Shown piece after piece: positions 42,410 to 51,386 of a stretch of 64,000 bases of DNA. The notes below the pieces were generated by a model. That model saw only the letters and a list, made by a program, of their open reading frames with translations, was not told where the DNA came from and did not search any database. Positions within the stretch are counted from its first letter, which is position 1. Each line of letters opens with the position of its first letter. The stretch comes from Streptomyces sp. Edi4. GTDB taxonomy: Bacteria; Actinomycetota; Actinomycetes; Streptomycetales; Streptomycetaceae. The stretch covers positions 2,108,001 through 2,172,000 of the forward strand of contig NZ_JBEJGY010000004.1 in the NCBI RefSeq assembly GCF_040253615.1, given 5' to 3'. A program made the position numbers and the translations under genes.

Positions 42410-43117
42410 ATGGCGAGGAAGGCAACCGCAGAGAGCGCTGCGAACGATGCGAATGCGGGGCGACTGAAGCAGATCGCCCTGACCTACAAGATGACCCGGA
42501 AGGCCGATTCCAAGATCGGGCTGGTCATCGCCGGCGTGGGAATCGTCGTCATCGGCGTCTTCCTCGCGATCGGGTTCCTGCTCGGGCACCCGGTCTACCT
42601 GGGCATTCTCGGCCTTCTTGTGGCCGTGCTCGCGATGGCGATCGTCTTTGGACGGCGTGCCGAGCGGGCGGCCTTCGGCCAGATGGAGGGCCAGCCGGGC
42701 GCGGCCGCGGCCGTGCTCCAGAACATCGGGCGCGGCTGGACCACCACCCCGGCCGTGGCGATGAACCGCAGCCAGGACGTCGTGCACCGGGCCGTCGGCC
42801 GGGCCGGCATCGTGCTCGTCGCCGAGGGCAACCCGAACCGGGTGAAGTCCCTGCTGGCCGCCGAGAAGAAGAAGATGGCCCGCATCGTCGTGGACGCCCC
42901 CGTCCACGACGTGATCGTCGGCGACGGCGAGGGCCAGGTGCCGCTCAAGAAGGTGCGCACCACGCTCCTGAAGCTGCCCCGCGTCCTGTCGGGCCCGCAG
43001 GTCACCGCGGCCAACGACCGGCTGCGCGCGATGGGCGACCTGATGAGCAACATGCCGCTGCCGAAGGGTCCGATGCCCAAGGGCATGCGGATGCCACGCG
43101 GCGGAAAGACGCGCTGA
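42410..43117 (+). CDS. DUF4191 membrane protein
   Basis: 235 aa. Two adjacent hydrophobic helices (about 40-62 and 65-85) follow a short basic N-terminus and KQIALTYKMTRKADSKIG. The soluble part has VVHRAVGRAGIVLVAEGNP, typical of DUF4191, a conserved actinobacterial family next to lipA. The C-terminus is Pro/Met/Lys-rich. The ATG lies 7 nt after TAAACT, so it may be leaderless. Function unknown. Confidence 0.9.
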   Translation: MARKATAESAANDANAGRLKQIALTYKMTRKADSKIGLVIAGVGIVVIGVFLAIGFLLGHPVYLGILGLLVAVLAMAIVFGRRAERAAFGQMEGQPGAAAAVLQNIGRGWTTTPAVAMNRSQDVVHRAVGRAGIVLVAEGNPNRVKSLLAAEKKKMARIVVDAPVHDVIVGDGEGQVPLKKVRTTLLKLPRVLSGPQVTAANDRLRAMGDLMSNMPLPKGPMPKGMRMPRGGKTR

Positions 43118-43160
43118 CCCTCACCACCTCGTACGCGAACGAACATTTCGTACGCGAACG

Positions 43161-43195
43161 AAGGCGGCCCGGACCGAGATGGTCCGGGCCGCCTT
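43161..43195. terminator. Classical terminator after the DUF4191 gene
   Basis: AAGGCGGCCCGGACC and GGTCCGGGCCGCCTT form a perfect 15-bp stem with a 5-nt loop and a T-rich end. It lies between convergent genes and could serve the RDD gene from the other side. A 14-bp direct repeat CGTACGCGAACGAA precedes it. Confidence 0.9.
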
Positions 43196-43249
43196 TTCGT
43201 GTCCGGTCTGCCGGTCTTCGCGTCCGGTTGTCTCCGTGTCCGGCCGGGG

Positions 43250-43726
43250 TCAGATCCTGACCTGGACCGCGCGCGCGAGGCGGTCGTGCAGGCCCCGGCC
43301 GTCGCGGTCCCAGATCAGCGCGGGGATGGCCAGGCACAGCAGGACGGTGCGCACGGCGACCCGCACGATCCCGAGCCGGCCGCCCTCCTCCGCGACCACA
43401 CGCAGGCCCAGCAGCCGCTTGCCGGGGGTGGACCCGACGGTCCCCACGGTCAGCACGCCGAGCAGGAAGAAGACGAGGAGCGCCCAGTTGTTGGCGGCAT
43501 GCGTGTTGCCGTGGGCGATCAGCTGGTAGGCGATCAGGGCGCACAGGGCCCAGTCGATGAAGATGGCGCCGAAGCGCCGGCCAAGGGGGGCCACCGAGCC
43601 GGGCCCGTCCTTGGGCAGACCGAGCCGCTGGCCCCGGTAACCGAAGTCGACACCCATGTCCTCGGCAGCCGCGCGGGGCCCCGAGAGCCACGATCCCATT
43701 GCTTGCCTGTTGTCCACGGCTCCCAC
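43250..43726 (-). CDS. RDD family membrane protein
   Basis: 158 aa from GTG 43726; GTG 43717 and ATG 43699 are alternatives and the ribosome site does not decide. The RDD hallmark is seen in [14 protein letters not shown] (Arg, Asp), followed by helices at about 53-72 and 80-98, then [13 protein letters not shown] and [13 protein letters not shown], where the second conserved DRxA-like motif lies. Role unknown; it is divergent from glnA, as in other streptomycetes. Confidence 0.9.
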   Translation of the reverse strand: MGAVDNRQAMGSWLSGPRAAAEDMGVDFGYRGQRLGLPKDGPGSVAPLGRRFGAIFIDWALCALIAYQLIAHGNTHAANNWALLVFFLLGVLTVGTVGSTPGKRLLGLRVVAEEGGRLGIVRVAVRTVLLCLAIPALIWDRDGRGLHDRLARAVQVRI

Positions 43727-43790
43727 GGTACTGCGCCCGTTTTCGATCAGTTCGGCCCGGGTCGGTCTTGGGCGGTCGTCACCTGGCCGG

Positions 43791-43828
43791 TTAACTTGGG
43801 CGAAACAAACGGGTCACGCTTGAGAAAT
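43791..43828 (+). promoter_or_regulatory. GlnR box upstream of glnA
   Basis: TTAAC-n6-GAAAC-n6-GTCAC-n6-GAAAT, with all four half-sites at exact 11-bp steps, matches the a1-b1-a2-b2 GlnR pattern. It ends 99 nt before the glnA start. GlnR activates glnA in nitrogen limitation. Confidence 0.9.
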
Positions 43829-43927
43829 GCCGTCTGCCTATGGTCGGGTCCAGCGTGTGCCACCGCAATGGCCGCACGACCGAGCCGCAACCCCGCCCCC
43901 TCCCCGGGTGGGAGTAGGAGGAGTTGG

Positions 43928-45337
43928 ATGTTCCAGAACGCCGACGACGCGAAGAAGTTCATCGCGGACAACGACGTGAAGTTCGTCGACGTCCGGTTCT
44001 GCGACCTGCCGGGCGTGATGCAGCACTTCACGATCCCCGCGAAGGCGTTCGACCCCGCCGAGGAGCTTGCCTTCGACGGTTCGTCGATCCGCGGCTTCCA
44101 GGCCATCCACGAGTCCGACATGGCGCTCCGCGCGGACCTGTCGACGGCGCGCGTCGACCCGTTCCGCCGGGACAAGACGGTCAACATCAACTTCTTCATC
44201 CACGACCCGATCACGGGCGAGCAGTACAGCCGCGACCCGCGCAACATCGCCAAGAAGGCCGAGGCCTACCTCGCCTCGACCGGCATCGCGGACACCGCGT
44301 ACTTCGGCCCCGAGGCCGAGTTCTACGTCTTCGACTCGGTACGGTTCGAGACCTCCGCGAACCAGTCCTTCTACCACATCGACTCCGAGGCCGGCGCCTG
44401 GAACACCGGCTCGGAGGAGAACAACCGGGGCTACAAGGTCCGCTACAAGGGCGGCTACTTCCCGGCCCCGCCGGTCGACCACTTCGCCGACCTGCGCGCC
44501 GAGATCTCCCTCGAGCTGGAGAACTCCGGCCTCCAGGTCGAGCGCCAGCACCACGAGGTCGGCACGGCCGGCCAGGCGGAGATCAACTACAAGTTCAACA
44601 CGCTGCTGGCCGCGGCCGACGACCTGATGCTCTTCAAGTACATCGTGAAGAACGTCGCCTGGCGCAACGGCAAGACCGCGACCTTCATGCCGAAGCCGAT
44701 CTTCGGTGACAACGGCTCGGGCATGCACGTCCACCAGTCCCTGTGGGCCGGCGGTGACCCGCTCTTCTACGACGAGCAGGGTTACGCGGGCCTGTCGGAC
44801 ATGGCGCGCTACTACATCGGCGGCATCCTCAAGCACGCGCCGTCGCTGCTGGCCTTCACCAACCCGACGGTGAACTCCTACCACCGCCTGGTCCCCGGCT
44901 TCGAGGCCCCGGTCAACATGGTCTACTCGCAGCGCAACCGCTCCGCCGCGATGCGCATCCCGATCACGGGCTCCAACCCGAAGGCCAAGCGCGTCGAGTT
45001 CCGCGCGCCGGACCCGTCCTCGAACCCCTACCTCGCCTTCTCCGCGCTGCTGCTCGCGGGCCTCGACGGCATCAAGAACAAGATCGAGCCGGCCGAGCCG
45101 ATCGACAAGGACCTCTACGAGCTGGCCCCCGAGGAGCACGCGGGCGTCCAGCAGGTCCCGACCTCGCTCCCGGCCGTCCTGGACGCGCTCGAGGCCGACA
45201 ACGAGTACCTTCAGGCCGGCGGTGTCTTCACCTCCGACCTGATCGAGACGTGGATCGACTACAAGCGCACCCACGAGATCGCCCCGATCCAACTGCGCCC
45301 GCACCCGCACGAGTTCGAGCTGTACTTCGACCTCTAG
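43928..45337 (+). CDS. glnA: Glutamine synthetase type I (GSI-beta)
   Basis: 469 aa, ATG 43928 with GGAGGAG upstream. [20 protein letters not shown] and [14 protein letters not shown] are active-site and nucleotide motifs; the adenylylation Tyr is in [10 protein letters not shown] near residue 397, so activity should be controlled by GlnE. It makes glutamine from glutamate, ammonia and ATP as a dodecamer. A GlnR box precedes it and a strong terminator follows. The other type, glnII, lies 9 kb downstream. Confidence 0.98.
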   Translation: MFQNADDAKKFIADNDVKFVDVRFCDLPGVMQHFTIPAKAFDPAEELAFDGSSIRGFQAIHESDMALRADLSTARVDPFRRDKTVNINFFIHDPITGEQYSRDPRNIAKKAEAYLASTGIADTAYFGPEAEFYVFDSVRFETSANQSFYHIDSEAGAWNTGSEENNRGYKVRYKGGYFPAPPVDHFADLRAEISLELENSGLQVERQHHEVGTAGQAEINYKFNTLLAAADDLMLFKYIVKNVAWRNGKTATFMPKPIFGDNGSGMHVHQSLWAGGDPLFYDEQGYAGLSDMARYYIGGILKHAPSLLAFTNPTVNSYHRLVPGFEAPVNMVYSQRNRSAAMRIPITGSNPKAKRVEFRAPDPSSNPYLAFSALLLAGLDGIKNKIEPAEPIDKDLYELAPEEHAGVQQVPTSLPAVLDALEADNEYLQAGGVFTSDLIETWIDYKRTHEIAPIQLRPHPHEFELYFDL

Positions 45338-45384
45338 GAGCGGGGCCGGTTCCCGGCCCGCATCCTGACGCAGCGTCAGCTGCG

Positions 45385-45426
45385 GCGAGGCCGCCGCTCC
45401 CCACCGGGGCGGCGGCCTCTCGCGTT
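45385..45426 (+). terminator. Terminator after glnA
   Basis: An 11-bp stem (45387-45397 with 45409-45419) extended by outer GC pairs is followed by GTTTTC. It also marks the left edge of a lower-GC patch. Confidence 0.85.
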
Positions 45427-45465
45427 TTCGGCACCGTCCTCATCACCCGACCCGCATGTCATCGG

Positions 45466-45753
45466 TCAGAGCAAGCGCCAGAATCCCTTGAAGACGCGCG
45501 ACACCTTCGCGGACCTGGAAGCGGTGCTCAGCCATGCGGCATCCTTCTCAACGCTCGCTCGCGTCACTCCCGCCACCCCTTTACTGTTGTGGGCGGGAAC
45601 CAGGTGGTCCGTCATCATTCTCAGGGCCAGTCGCACCATGGACACCCTCAGAATTCTGGCCGCCTCAGGCTGGGACACCCGCTCCTCATCCCGGCACTGA
45701 ACGGGGGAATTACTCCAACGCTTGGTGACGCTCGGATAAGAACGCTCAGCCAT
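45466..45753 (-). CDS. Short HTH-like protein in a lower-GC patch
   Basis: 95 aa from ATG 45753; a GTG at 45678 preceded by GAGGAG would give 70 aa. VSQPEAARILRVSM-, then VPAHNSKGVAGVTRASVEKD, resembles a short excisionase/MerR-like DNA-binding domain. GC content and third-position bias are clearly lower than in the neighbours, which suggests horizontal origin. No family is assigned. It may be an eroded remnant, because nothing else of a mobile element is seen except the next fragment. Confidence 0.45.
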   Translation of the reverse strand: MAERSYPSVTKRWSNSPVQCRDEERVSQPEAARILRVSMVRLALRMMTDHLVPAHNSKGVAGVTRASVEKDAAWLSTASRSAKVSRVFKGFWRLL

Positions 45754-45831
45754 GACTACTATTCCCTAACTACCCGCAGTCGGCCCTGCTTGGACGCGAC
45801 GTAGTAATGAGCGCCGAGCCCCACGGCATAA

Positions 45832-46017
45832 AGCGAAGCCGCTGGGGCCCCCGCCTACCGGCCGCTGTTCACCGCCGCCCCTGACGCCAACGGCGACGGC
45901 AAGCCCGACATCTGGTCGAGCGGCGACGACGCGAAGCTGTACTTCTACGACAACAGCGTGGGCTCCGGCACCGCCGTCGGGAGCGGGGGGTGGGAGGCCT
46001 TCCAGCAGCTCAGCTGA
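45832..46017 (+). pseudogene. C-terminal fragment of an FG-GAP/VCBS-repeat protein
   Basis: An open frame without a start codon; TAG, TAA, TGA and another TAA lie just upstream in the same frame. It encodes DANGDGKPDIWSSGDDAKL and ends WEAFQQLS then TGA. The Asp/Asn/Gly pattern is the calcium-binding FG-GAP repeat found at the C-terminus of large secreted Streptomyces proteins. The rest of the gene is missing, so this is a decay product or the scar of a rearrangement. Confidence 0.75.
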
Positions 46018-46035
46018 GCGTCGCGGAGGTGAATG

Positions 46036-46089
46036 GACGCCCGTGGGGGTGCGAGGACCCGGATCCGCGTCCTCACCCTCACGGGCGTC
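46036..46089 (-). terminator. Hairpin after the NicO gene
   Basis: GACGCCCGTG pairs with CACGGGCGTC and the stem continues inside as GAGGAC/GTCCTC. It lies downstream of the minus-strand NicO gene and could also stop reading from the broken fragment. Confidence 0.65.
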
Positions 46090-46129
46090 GCGGCGCGGCA
46101 GGGGTACGCCGGCGCCCTCTACAGCACCC

Positions 46130-47236
46130 TCAAACCCTGGACCCCGCCCACTTCTGCTCCACCTTCCCCAGCCGCCAGTACGCCAGCGCCGCCGCCCAGA
46201 CCACCACGAACAGGCCGACGATGACGAAGCCCACGTTGTCCAGGTCCAGGGCCGCTATCCAGCCGCTGACCGGGTCGGTGAGGTCGAACTTCTCGTGGAC
46301 GACGCCGACCAGTTCGATGGTGCCGATGAAGAACGCGACGGCGATCGAGAGGCCGGTGATGGTGAGGTTGTAGTAGACCTTGCGCACGGGGTTGGAGAAC
46401 GCCCACTGGTAGGCGAAGTTCATGAACGTGCCGTCCAGCGTGTCGAAGAGGCTCATCCCCGCGGCGAACAGCAGCGGCAGGCACAGGATGGCGTACCAGG
46501 GCAGTCCGGCGGCGGCGCCCGTGCCGGCCATGACCATCAGGGTGACCTCGGTCGCGGTGTCGAAGCCGAGGCCGAAGAGGAAGCCGAGCGGGAACATCTG
46601 GCCCGGCCGCGAGATGGACTTGGTGAAGCGGCCCAGGACGCGGTTCATGAACCCCCGCGAGTCCAGGTGCGCTTCGAGCTCCTTCTCGTCGTACGCGCCC
46701 GACCGCATCGCGCGGAACACCTTCAGGATGCCGAACAGGGCCACCAGGTTGAGCGCGGCGATGAGGTAGAGGAAGGATCCGGACGCGGTGGTTCCGACGA
46801 GGCCGAGCACCTTGTGCGCGCTGGAGTCCTCGTTCATCAGGGTGCCCGCGAGCTGTGCGCCGCCGGCCACCAGGGCCGCCATGATGACGACGACGCTGGA
46901 GTGGCCGAGCGCGAACCAGAAGCCAACGGACACCGGCCGTTTGCCGTCGGCCATCAGCTTGCGGGTGGTGTTGTCGATGGCGGCGATGTGGTCGGCGTCG
47001 AAGGCGTGCCGCATGCCGAGCGTGTACGCGGTGATGCCGAGGCCGATGCCGTACGTCTTGGTGCCGACCGCGTAGTGCGCGGGGGCCACCAGGAGGAAGA
47101 GGATGCCGAACGCGGCCACGTGCAGGGCGGCTATCACCGCGAGCAACAGGCCGGTGCGGACGGTGTCCTCGCGGCGCCAGTGGAAGGCCGGTGAGACGGC
47201 GCCCGCCTCGGCGGACGTGGGGGTGGACAGGGTCAT
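46130..47236 (-). CDS. NicO/HoxN-type nickel/cobalt transporter
   Basis: 368 aa from ATG 47236. An upstream in-frame start would translate the riboswitch and is rejected. The metal-binding helix MRHAFDADHIAAIDN (HX4DH) is intact, followed by LGHSSVVVIMA and GLFFLLGFGFDTATE-like segments (here LGFLFGLGFDTATE). Eight or so membrane helices are seen. It imports Ni2+ or Co2+. The cobalamin riboswitch upstream argues for cobalt, feeding the cob genes of this window. Confidence 0.94.
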   Translation of the reverse strand: MTLSTPTSAEAGAVSPAFHWRREDTVRTGLLLAVIAALHVAAFGILFLLVAPAHYAVGTKTYGIGLGITAYTLGMRHAFDADHIAAIDNTTRKLMADGKRPVSVGFWFALGHSSVVVIMAALVAGGAQLAGTLMNEDSSAHKVLGLVGTTASGSFLYLIAALNLVALFGILKVFRAMRSGAYDEKELEAHLDSRGFMNRVLGRFTKSISRPGQMFPLGFLFGLGFDTATEVTLMVMAGTGAAAGLPWYAILCLPLLFAAGMSLFDTLDGTFMNFAYQWAFSNPVRKVYYNLTITGLSIAVAFFIGTIELVGVVHEKFDLTDPVSGWIAALDLDNVGFVIVGLFVVVWAAALAYWRLGKVEQKWAGSRV

Positions 47237-47278
47237 GCGGTCACGCTCCAGCACCTCGTGGATCACTTCGTGAGATGC

Positions 47279-47475
47279 CGCGGCCGGTCTCCTGGCTGAC
47301 GGGTGGGTGCGACCGCCCCGGCCTTCCCAGCCAGGTGGATCCTGGCCAGTGGCCCGCGAGGGGACGGCTGCTCCCCCGTAGAACTGACGGGGGAACCCGA
47401 TCACAGTGGCGAGGGCCGCTCCGGTTTCCCACCGGTCTTCCCGAACACCACGGCCAGGTCACCCTAGACGCTGGA
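47279..47475 (-). promoter_or_regulatory. Cobalamin (AdoCbl) riboswitch
   Basis: On the minus strand the leader contains GGGAAACCGGAGCGGC then CTCGCCACTGTGATCGGG, the conserved core of B12 aptamers. The B12 box CAGCCAGGAGACCGGCC lies at the complement of 47282-47298. It sits just before the NicO start (47236), so high B12 should shut off cobalt uptake. Boundaries are approximate. Confidence 0.88.
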
Positions 47476-47571
47476 GAGTTGCCCGCACAGCTGCACAGCT
47501 GTGCAGGTATCGAAGATCACACGGCGCGTCCGCCGCAGCCGGGCCTCGTGAAGACCGGGCCCCCGGGCGGA

Positions 47572-47636
47572 CCCGGGCTCGGACGCGCACCGCCCGGGGC
47601 TCGGACGCGCACGGCCCGGGGCTCGGACGCGCACCG
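47572..47636 (+). repeat. Three copies of a 22-bp tandem repeat
   Basis: CCCGGGGCTCGGACGCGCAC plus 2 nt repeats at 47593 and 47615, with a 21-bp first copy at 47572. It lies just upstream of the ArsR gene. Confidence 0.9.
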
Positions 47637-47657
47637 CGCTCCTGCGAGGATGCCGGT

Positions 47658-48047
47658 ATGCATCTCGTCCCCGCCGACCGCGCCGGCCACCGCACCATCG
47701 ACGGCCACCGCGTGTGTGACGCCATCGCCGCGATCGGCGACCCCACGCGCGTACGCGCCTGGGCCGACCGCTTCTCGCTGCTCGCCGACCCCAACCGGCT
47801 CGCCCTGCTGCTCGCGCTGCGCCGGGCCGGACCGCTGGCCGTCTCCGACCTGGCCGTCGCGACCGGCATGCGCGACCCGGCCGTCTCGCAGGCACTGCGT
47901 CTGCTGCGGGCCGCCGGTGCGGTCGCCGGCGAGAAGGACGGGCGGGTGGTGCGCTACCGGGTGGTGGACGAGGCGACCGCGCGCCTCCTGGACCAGTACG
48001 CGATGACGCCCTCGGGGACCGGCCCCGGCCACGCCTCGACGGCATGA
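47658..48047 (+). CDS. ArsR family metal-responsive regulator
   Basis: 129 aa, GAGG 9 nt before ATG. A central winged helix reads LALLLALRRAGPLAVSDLAV and MRDPAVSQALRLLRAAG. Cys20 (HRVCDAI) and His residues near the N-terminus, with His125 near the end, could bind Ni or Co as in NmtR/KmtR. It is divergent from the NicO gene, so it may set metal efflux or uptake, but the riboswitch lies on the other strand and the target is unknown. Confidence 0.85.
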   Translation: MHLVPADRAGHRTIDGHRVCDAIAAIGDPTRVRAWADRFSLLADPNRLALLLALRRAGPLAVSDLAVATGMRDPAVSQALRLLRAAGAVAGEKDGRVVRYRVVDEATARLLDQYAMTPSGTGPGHASTA

Positions 48048-48087
48048 CCGGGACCGGGCGCGGCGACGGACCGGCCGCCGCCGGTGA

Positions 48088-48369
48088 TCAGCGGCCGTCG
48101 TAGATCAGCGCGCGCACCATCCGGCACGTCGTCTCCGACGGCGGGTGGACGCCGATGAGGGCGGCGACGGTCCGTATCGTGCGGTCGGGCGCCTGCTCGG
48201 GCCGGTAGACGCCCGTGTCGAGCAGCGCGATGGCCAGGCGCATGGCCTTCAGGCGCCGGTTGTGCGACTCGTACCACGCGCGCGGACGCCCGGCGGGCAG
48301 CGGCACTTTGCGAAGGGGCGCGAGGGACAGCTGTTTCGGAGCGCGCGAGGTGAGTACGGCAGCGGTCAT
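48088..48369 (-). CDS. Conserved hypothetical protein
   Basis: 93 aa from ATG 48369, which has a perfect AGGAGG 6 nt upstream. An ATG two codons earlier (48375) is too close to that site. The core WYESHNRRLKAMRLAIALLD is basic and helical, followed by a short domain ending MVRALIYDGR. I know no family name. It stands divergent from an ArsC-like gene. Confidence 0.8.
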   Translation of the reverse strand: MTAAVLTSRAPKQLSLAPLRKVPLPAGRPRAWYESHNRRLKAMRLAIALLDTGVYRPEQAPDRTIRTVAALIGVHPPSETTCRMVRALIYDGR

Positions 48370-48487
48370 GGGCATCCTCCTGAGCAGTCGGGAACCCTCA
48401 CTTACTGCCTCGATTTTACTGGGCACCACTGACAATCGGCCCTGGCCAGCGGCGCTTTGGGGACGTATTGCGGGTACTCTCGCGGGC

Positions 48488-48850
48488 ATGGAGATCTGGA
48501 TCAACCCGGCCTGTTCCAAGTGCCTCGGCGCGGTGAGTCTGCTCGACGCGGAGGGCGCCGACTACACGGTGCGCCGCTACCTCGAAGACGTGCCGTCCCC
48601 GGACGAGATCCGGGCCGTCCTCGACCGGCTCGGCCTCGAACCGTGGGACATCACACGCACCCAGGAACCCGACGCCAAGGAACTGGGCCTCAAGGACTGG
48701 CCGCGTGACGCGGACGCCCGCGAGCGCTGGGTGACGGCGCTCGCCGAGCACCCCCGGCTCATCCAGCGCCCGATCATCACGGCGGACGACGGCACGGCCG
48801 TGGTGGGCCGCACCGACGACGCCGTACGCGACGCCCTGACGCGGAAGTAG
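48488..48850 (+). CDS. ArsC/Spx-family thioredoxin-like protein
   Basis: 120 aa. The opening IWINPACSKCLGAVSLL puts Cys at the ArsC active-site position, and RPIITADDG follows as in arsenate reductases, with the conserved Arg. Whether it reduces arsenate or acts as a regulator cannot be told from the sequence. The ATG lies 7 nt after TACTCT, so it may be leaderless. Confidence 0.88.
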   Translation: MEIWINPACSKCLGAVSLLDAEGADYTVRRYLEDVPSPDEIRAVLDRLGLEPWDITRTQEPDAKELGLKDWPRDADARERWVTALAEHPRLIQRPIITADDGTAVVGRTDDAVRDALTRK

Positions 48851-48857
48851 CGCCGCC

Positions 48858-49763
48858 TCAGGCCCCGTCGAGCTGGGCCTGCGCGTCGGCCAGAAGCTCG
48901 GTGACGCGCGCTCCGTACCGTACGTCGCAGGGGTGCGGCGTCCCGGTGCGGGCCGACTCGATGAGCGCGTCGAGCGCGGCGGCGAACGCGTCGAGCGCGC
49001 CGCCCCAGCCGGGCATCGTCACCACGCCATCGGCGCCGGTCAGCGTCACCTCGACGCCCGCGGCGGCCTCGGGCGCGGTGAAGCTGAGGGCGGCCGTGCT
49101 GGAGGCGCCCGAGGTGTGCCGCAGGATCAGGTGCGCGGTGTCGCCCGGTCCCGCCGCCGCCGTCACCGCCGTCACCTCGCCGAGCGCCCCTTCGAGCACG
49201 GCGACGGCGTGCGGTCCCACGTCCCACAGCGCGCCCTTCTCACCGCGCCAGGGCGACGCGGCGTAGGGGCCGCGCTCGGCGTCCGGCGTGAACAGCGCCG
49301 CGTACCACTGCGCGTGCCCGGTGAACCAGCCGTCGCGGGCCGCCTGTTGGGACACCCACGCTGCGGTCTCGCGCGCGAAGCGCAGGGTGAAGAAGACCAC
49401 GGAGGCCACTCCCGCGCCCTCGGCCGCCGCGGCCAGCTCACGCGCGCTTTCGACGTCGGTGGCCACGGGCTTGTCCAGGAGGAGATGGCAGCCGGCCCGC
49501 GCCGCCCGGAGCGCGAGGGGCGCCTGCACGTCCGGCGGCAGCGCGAACGCGACGGCGTCGCAGTCGGCGAACAGCGCGTCCACGTCCTCGTACACCGCCA
49601 CGCCGTGCTCCCCCGCGAGTGCGGCCGCGGCCTCGGGCCTGCGCCCCCACACCCCCACGAAGTCGACGTCGCGATGCGCGGCGAGCGCCGGCGCGTGCGT
49701 GGCGACGGCCCAGGGGCCCGTACCGAGGAGACCGATGCGAACGGTGTTACCGGTGGTGTTCAT
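48858..49763 (-). CDS. Gfo/Idh/MocA family oxidoreductase
   Basis: 301 aa from ATG 49763. IGLLGTGPWAVATHAPAL is the NAD(P) site; HLLLDKPVATD carries the conserved EKP-like motif (here DKP), and GALWDVGPHAVA the catalytic His region. Members oxidise sugars or myo-inositol; the substrate is unknown. Confidence 0.92.
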   Translation of the reverse strand: MNTTGNTVRIGLLGTGPWAVATHAPALAAHRDVDFVGVWGRRPEAAAALAGEHGVAVYEDVDALFADCDAVAFALPPDVQAPLALRAARAGCHLLLDKPVATDVESARELAAAAEGAGVASVVFFTLRFARETAAWVSQQAARDGWFTGHAQWYAALFTPDAERGPYAASPWRGEKGALWDVGPHAVAVLEGALGEVTAVTAAAGPGDTAHLILRHTSGASSTAALSFTAPEAAAGVEVTLTGADGVVTMPGWGGALDAFAAALDALIESARTGTPHPCDVRYGARVTELLADAQAQLDGA

Positions 49764-49964
49764 GGGGCCAGTCTGCCCCGGCCCCCGGTCATCCGCCCCG
49801 GACGGGAATTGAAGTGGCGGGGCCACCGGGGCCGGATGTTAGGTTTCCCGGGCCGGCCGCGGGACTCCGGCGCGACTTCCGGGACTTGCCTCTACCGCAA
49901 ACATTTCGCAGTTCGCGCCCCCATTCCCCGGCCGGCTCCCCCATTCGCACAACGGAGATCTGCC

Positions 49965-51386
49965 ATGGCCGAGGAGAGCCGCGCCGACCTGGTGGCGGCC
50001 GAGGACGTACTCCTCTTCGTCAACGCCGCCATCACCGCCACCGGGCAGCGCGAGTTCCACTCGGGCGCGGGCGCGCAGCGGCTCTCGCTGGATTTCCTGC
50101 ACGAGTACGTCCGGGTCAACTACCGCACGGTGTACGCCGCCGCGCTCGCCCTCGACATCAACGACCACAACGCGGCTCTCATCGTGCGCCACCTCCTGGT
50201 GAGCGCGGATGAGGCGAGCGCCGATGACAAGCGCGTCGAGGGGCGGCTGATCGCGGCGCGGCTCGCGGCGCTGCCCCCGCAGCGGGTGTACCGGCTGATG
50301 CGCGCGCTGCGCGCGGCGAAGGTCAACAACCGGCGCACCCGGGCGATCTTCCGCGACTGGCTCGGAGCCCGCCCCGACCTGGGCTTCGACGCGGTGAAGT
50401 ACCGGGCCGGACTGAAGTCCGCCGCCCGCCATGTCCATCTGCCCTTCGCGGACGCGGAGTTGGGGGATTTCCTGTTCCGACCCGGGCGACGGCCCCACTA
50501 CGCGCATCCGCTGCTCGACGCCCACCGCCGTGCCCATTACGAGCAGGGGGCACTGTACGAGCTGCCGTTCACGGTCGCCGAAGGGTTCGCGGCCCGGCAC
50601 GGAGTGGCGCGCGAGACGTTTCTCAAGCGCGTCGCGCCGCGCGCCACCCGGCTGGAACGGCTGCGCTTCCAGGGGCGGGCGGGGGCGCCCGCCGCCGATC
50701 TGGCCGGCCTGCCGCTGACCCGGCTCGCCCTGTTCGTCCTCTCGCTCGCGCCCGGTGAGCGCGCGGCGCGCCGGGCGGAGCTGACGGACGCGCTGCGGGC
50801 AGCGGCGCTGCGCGCGGCCGGGCCGCACGCGCGCTCGTGGGGCCGCGTCGCCGCGGTGCTCGACGACAGCTACTCATCGGCCGGCTCGGGCGTCAAGCGC
50901 CGCCGCCCGCTCGCGGTGGCGCTGGCCTGCCATTTCCTCCTGGAGGCGCTGGCCGGCGCCGGGGCCTACCGGGGGTGGTGGACCTCGGGCGCCACCGACG
51001 CGCTGCTCGTACGGCCGCGCGGCGCGACGCCGCTGGGCAGTCGCCTCCTGGACGCCCTCGAGGAGGGTCCCGAGCGGGTCGTGGTGGTCTCCGACGGCTG
51101 GGACAACGCGCCGCCGGGCCTGGCCGGTGAGGTGCTGCGGGTGTGGCGCACCCGGCTCGACCCGGGCCTGCGCACCCGTGTGGTGCACCTCAATCCCGTA
51201 TACGACGCGGACGGTTTCGACGTGCGACGGCTCGCCCCCTCGGTACCCACGGCCGGCATTCGCGACGCGGAGGACCTGCCCGCCCTGGTGGAGATCGCCG
51301 CGTTCGCCGAGGGGCGCACGGGCCTGGCCGAGCTGTCCACGTATCTGGACCGCCGCACGGCCGACTTCGTCGCGAGCGTCCGGTGA
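49965..51386 (+). CDS. Ro60/TROVE-like protein with vWA domain
   Basis: 473 aa, ATG 49965 with CGGAGAT upstream. The N-terminal two thirds (about 1-290) are helical repeats, including YRLMRALRAAKVNNRRTRAIF and FDAVKYRAGLKSAARH. A C-terminal von Willebrand A-like domain has a full MIDAS: Asp300-x-Ser302-x-Ser304 (LDDSYSSAG), Thr355 (GATPLGS) and Asp377 (VSDGWDN). HEAT-like repeats plus vWA is the Ro60 arrangement, which binds small RNAs. Direct homology is inferred. The stop overlaps the next gene as GTGA. Confidence 0.75.
   Translation: MAEESRADLVAAEDVLLFVNAAITATGQREFHSGAGAQRLSLDFLHEYVRVNYRTVYAAALALDINDHNAALIVRHLLVSADEASADDKRVEGRLIAARLAALPPQRVYRLMRALRAAKVNNRRTRAIFRDWLGARPDLGFDAVKYRAGLKSAARHVHLPFADAELGDFLFRPGRRPHYAHPLLDAHRRAHYEQGALYELPFTVAEGFAARHGVARETFLKRVAPRATRLERLRFQGRAGAPAADLAGLPLTRLALFVLSLAPGERAARRAELTDALRAAALRAAGPHARSWGRVAAVLDDSYSSAGSGVKRRRPLAVALACHFLLEALAGAGAYRGWWTSGATDALLVRPRGATPLGSRLLDALEEGPERVVVVSDGWDNAPPGLAGEVLRVWRTRLDPGLRTRVVHLNPVYDADGFDVRRLAPSVPTAGIRDAEDLPALVEIAAFAEGRTGLAELSTYLDRRTADFVASVR

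Noticed and set aside
47237..47404. A longer NicO start adding 56 residues.
   Set aside because: This stretch is the cobalamin riboswitch; the ATG at 47236 fits the family start.
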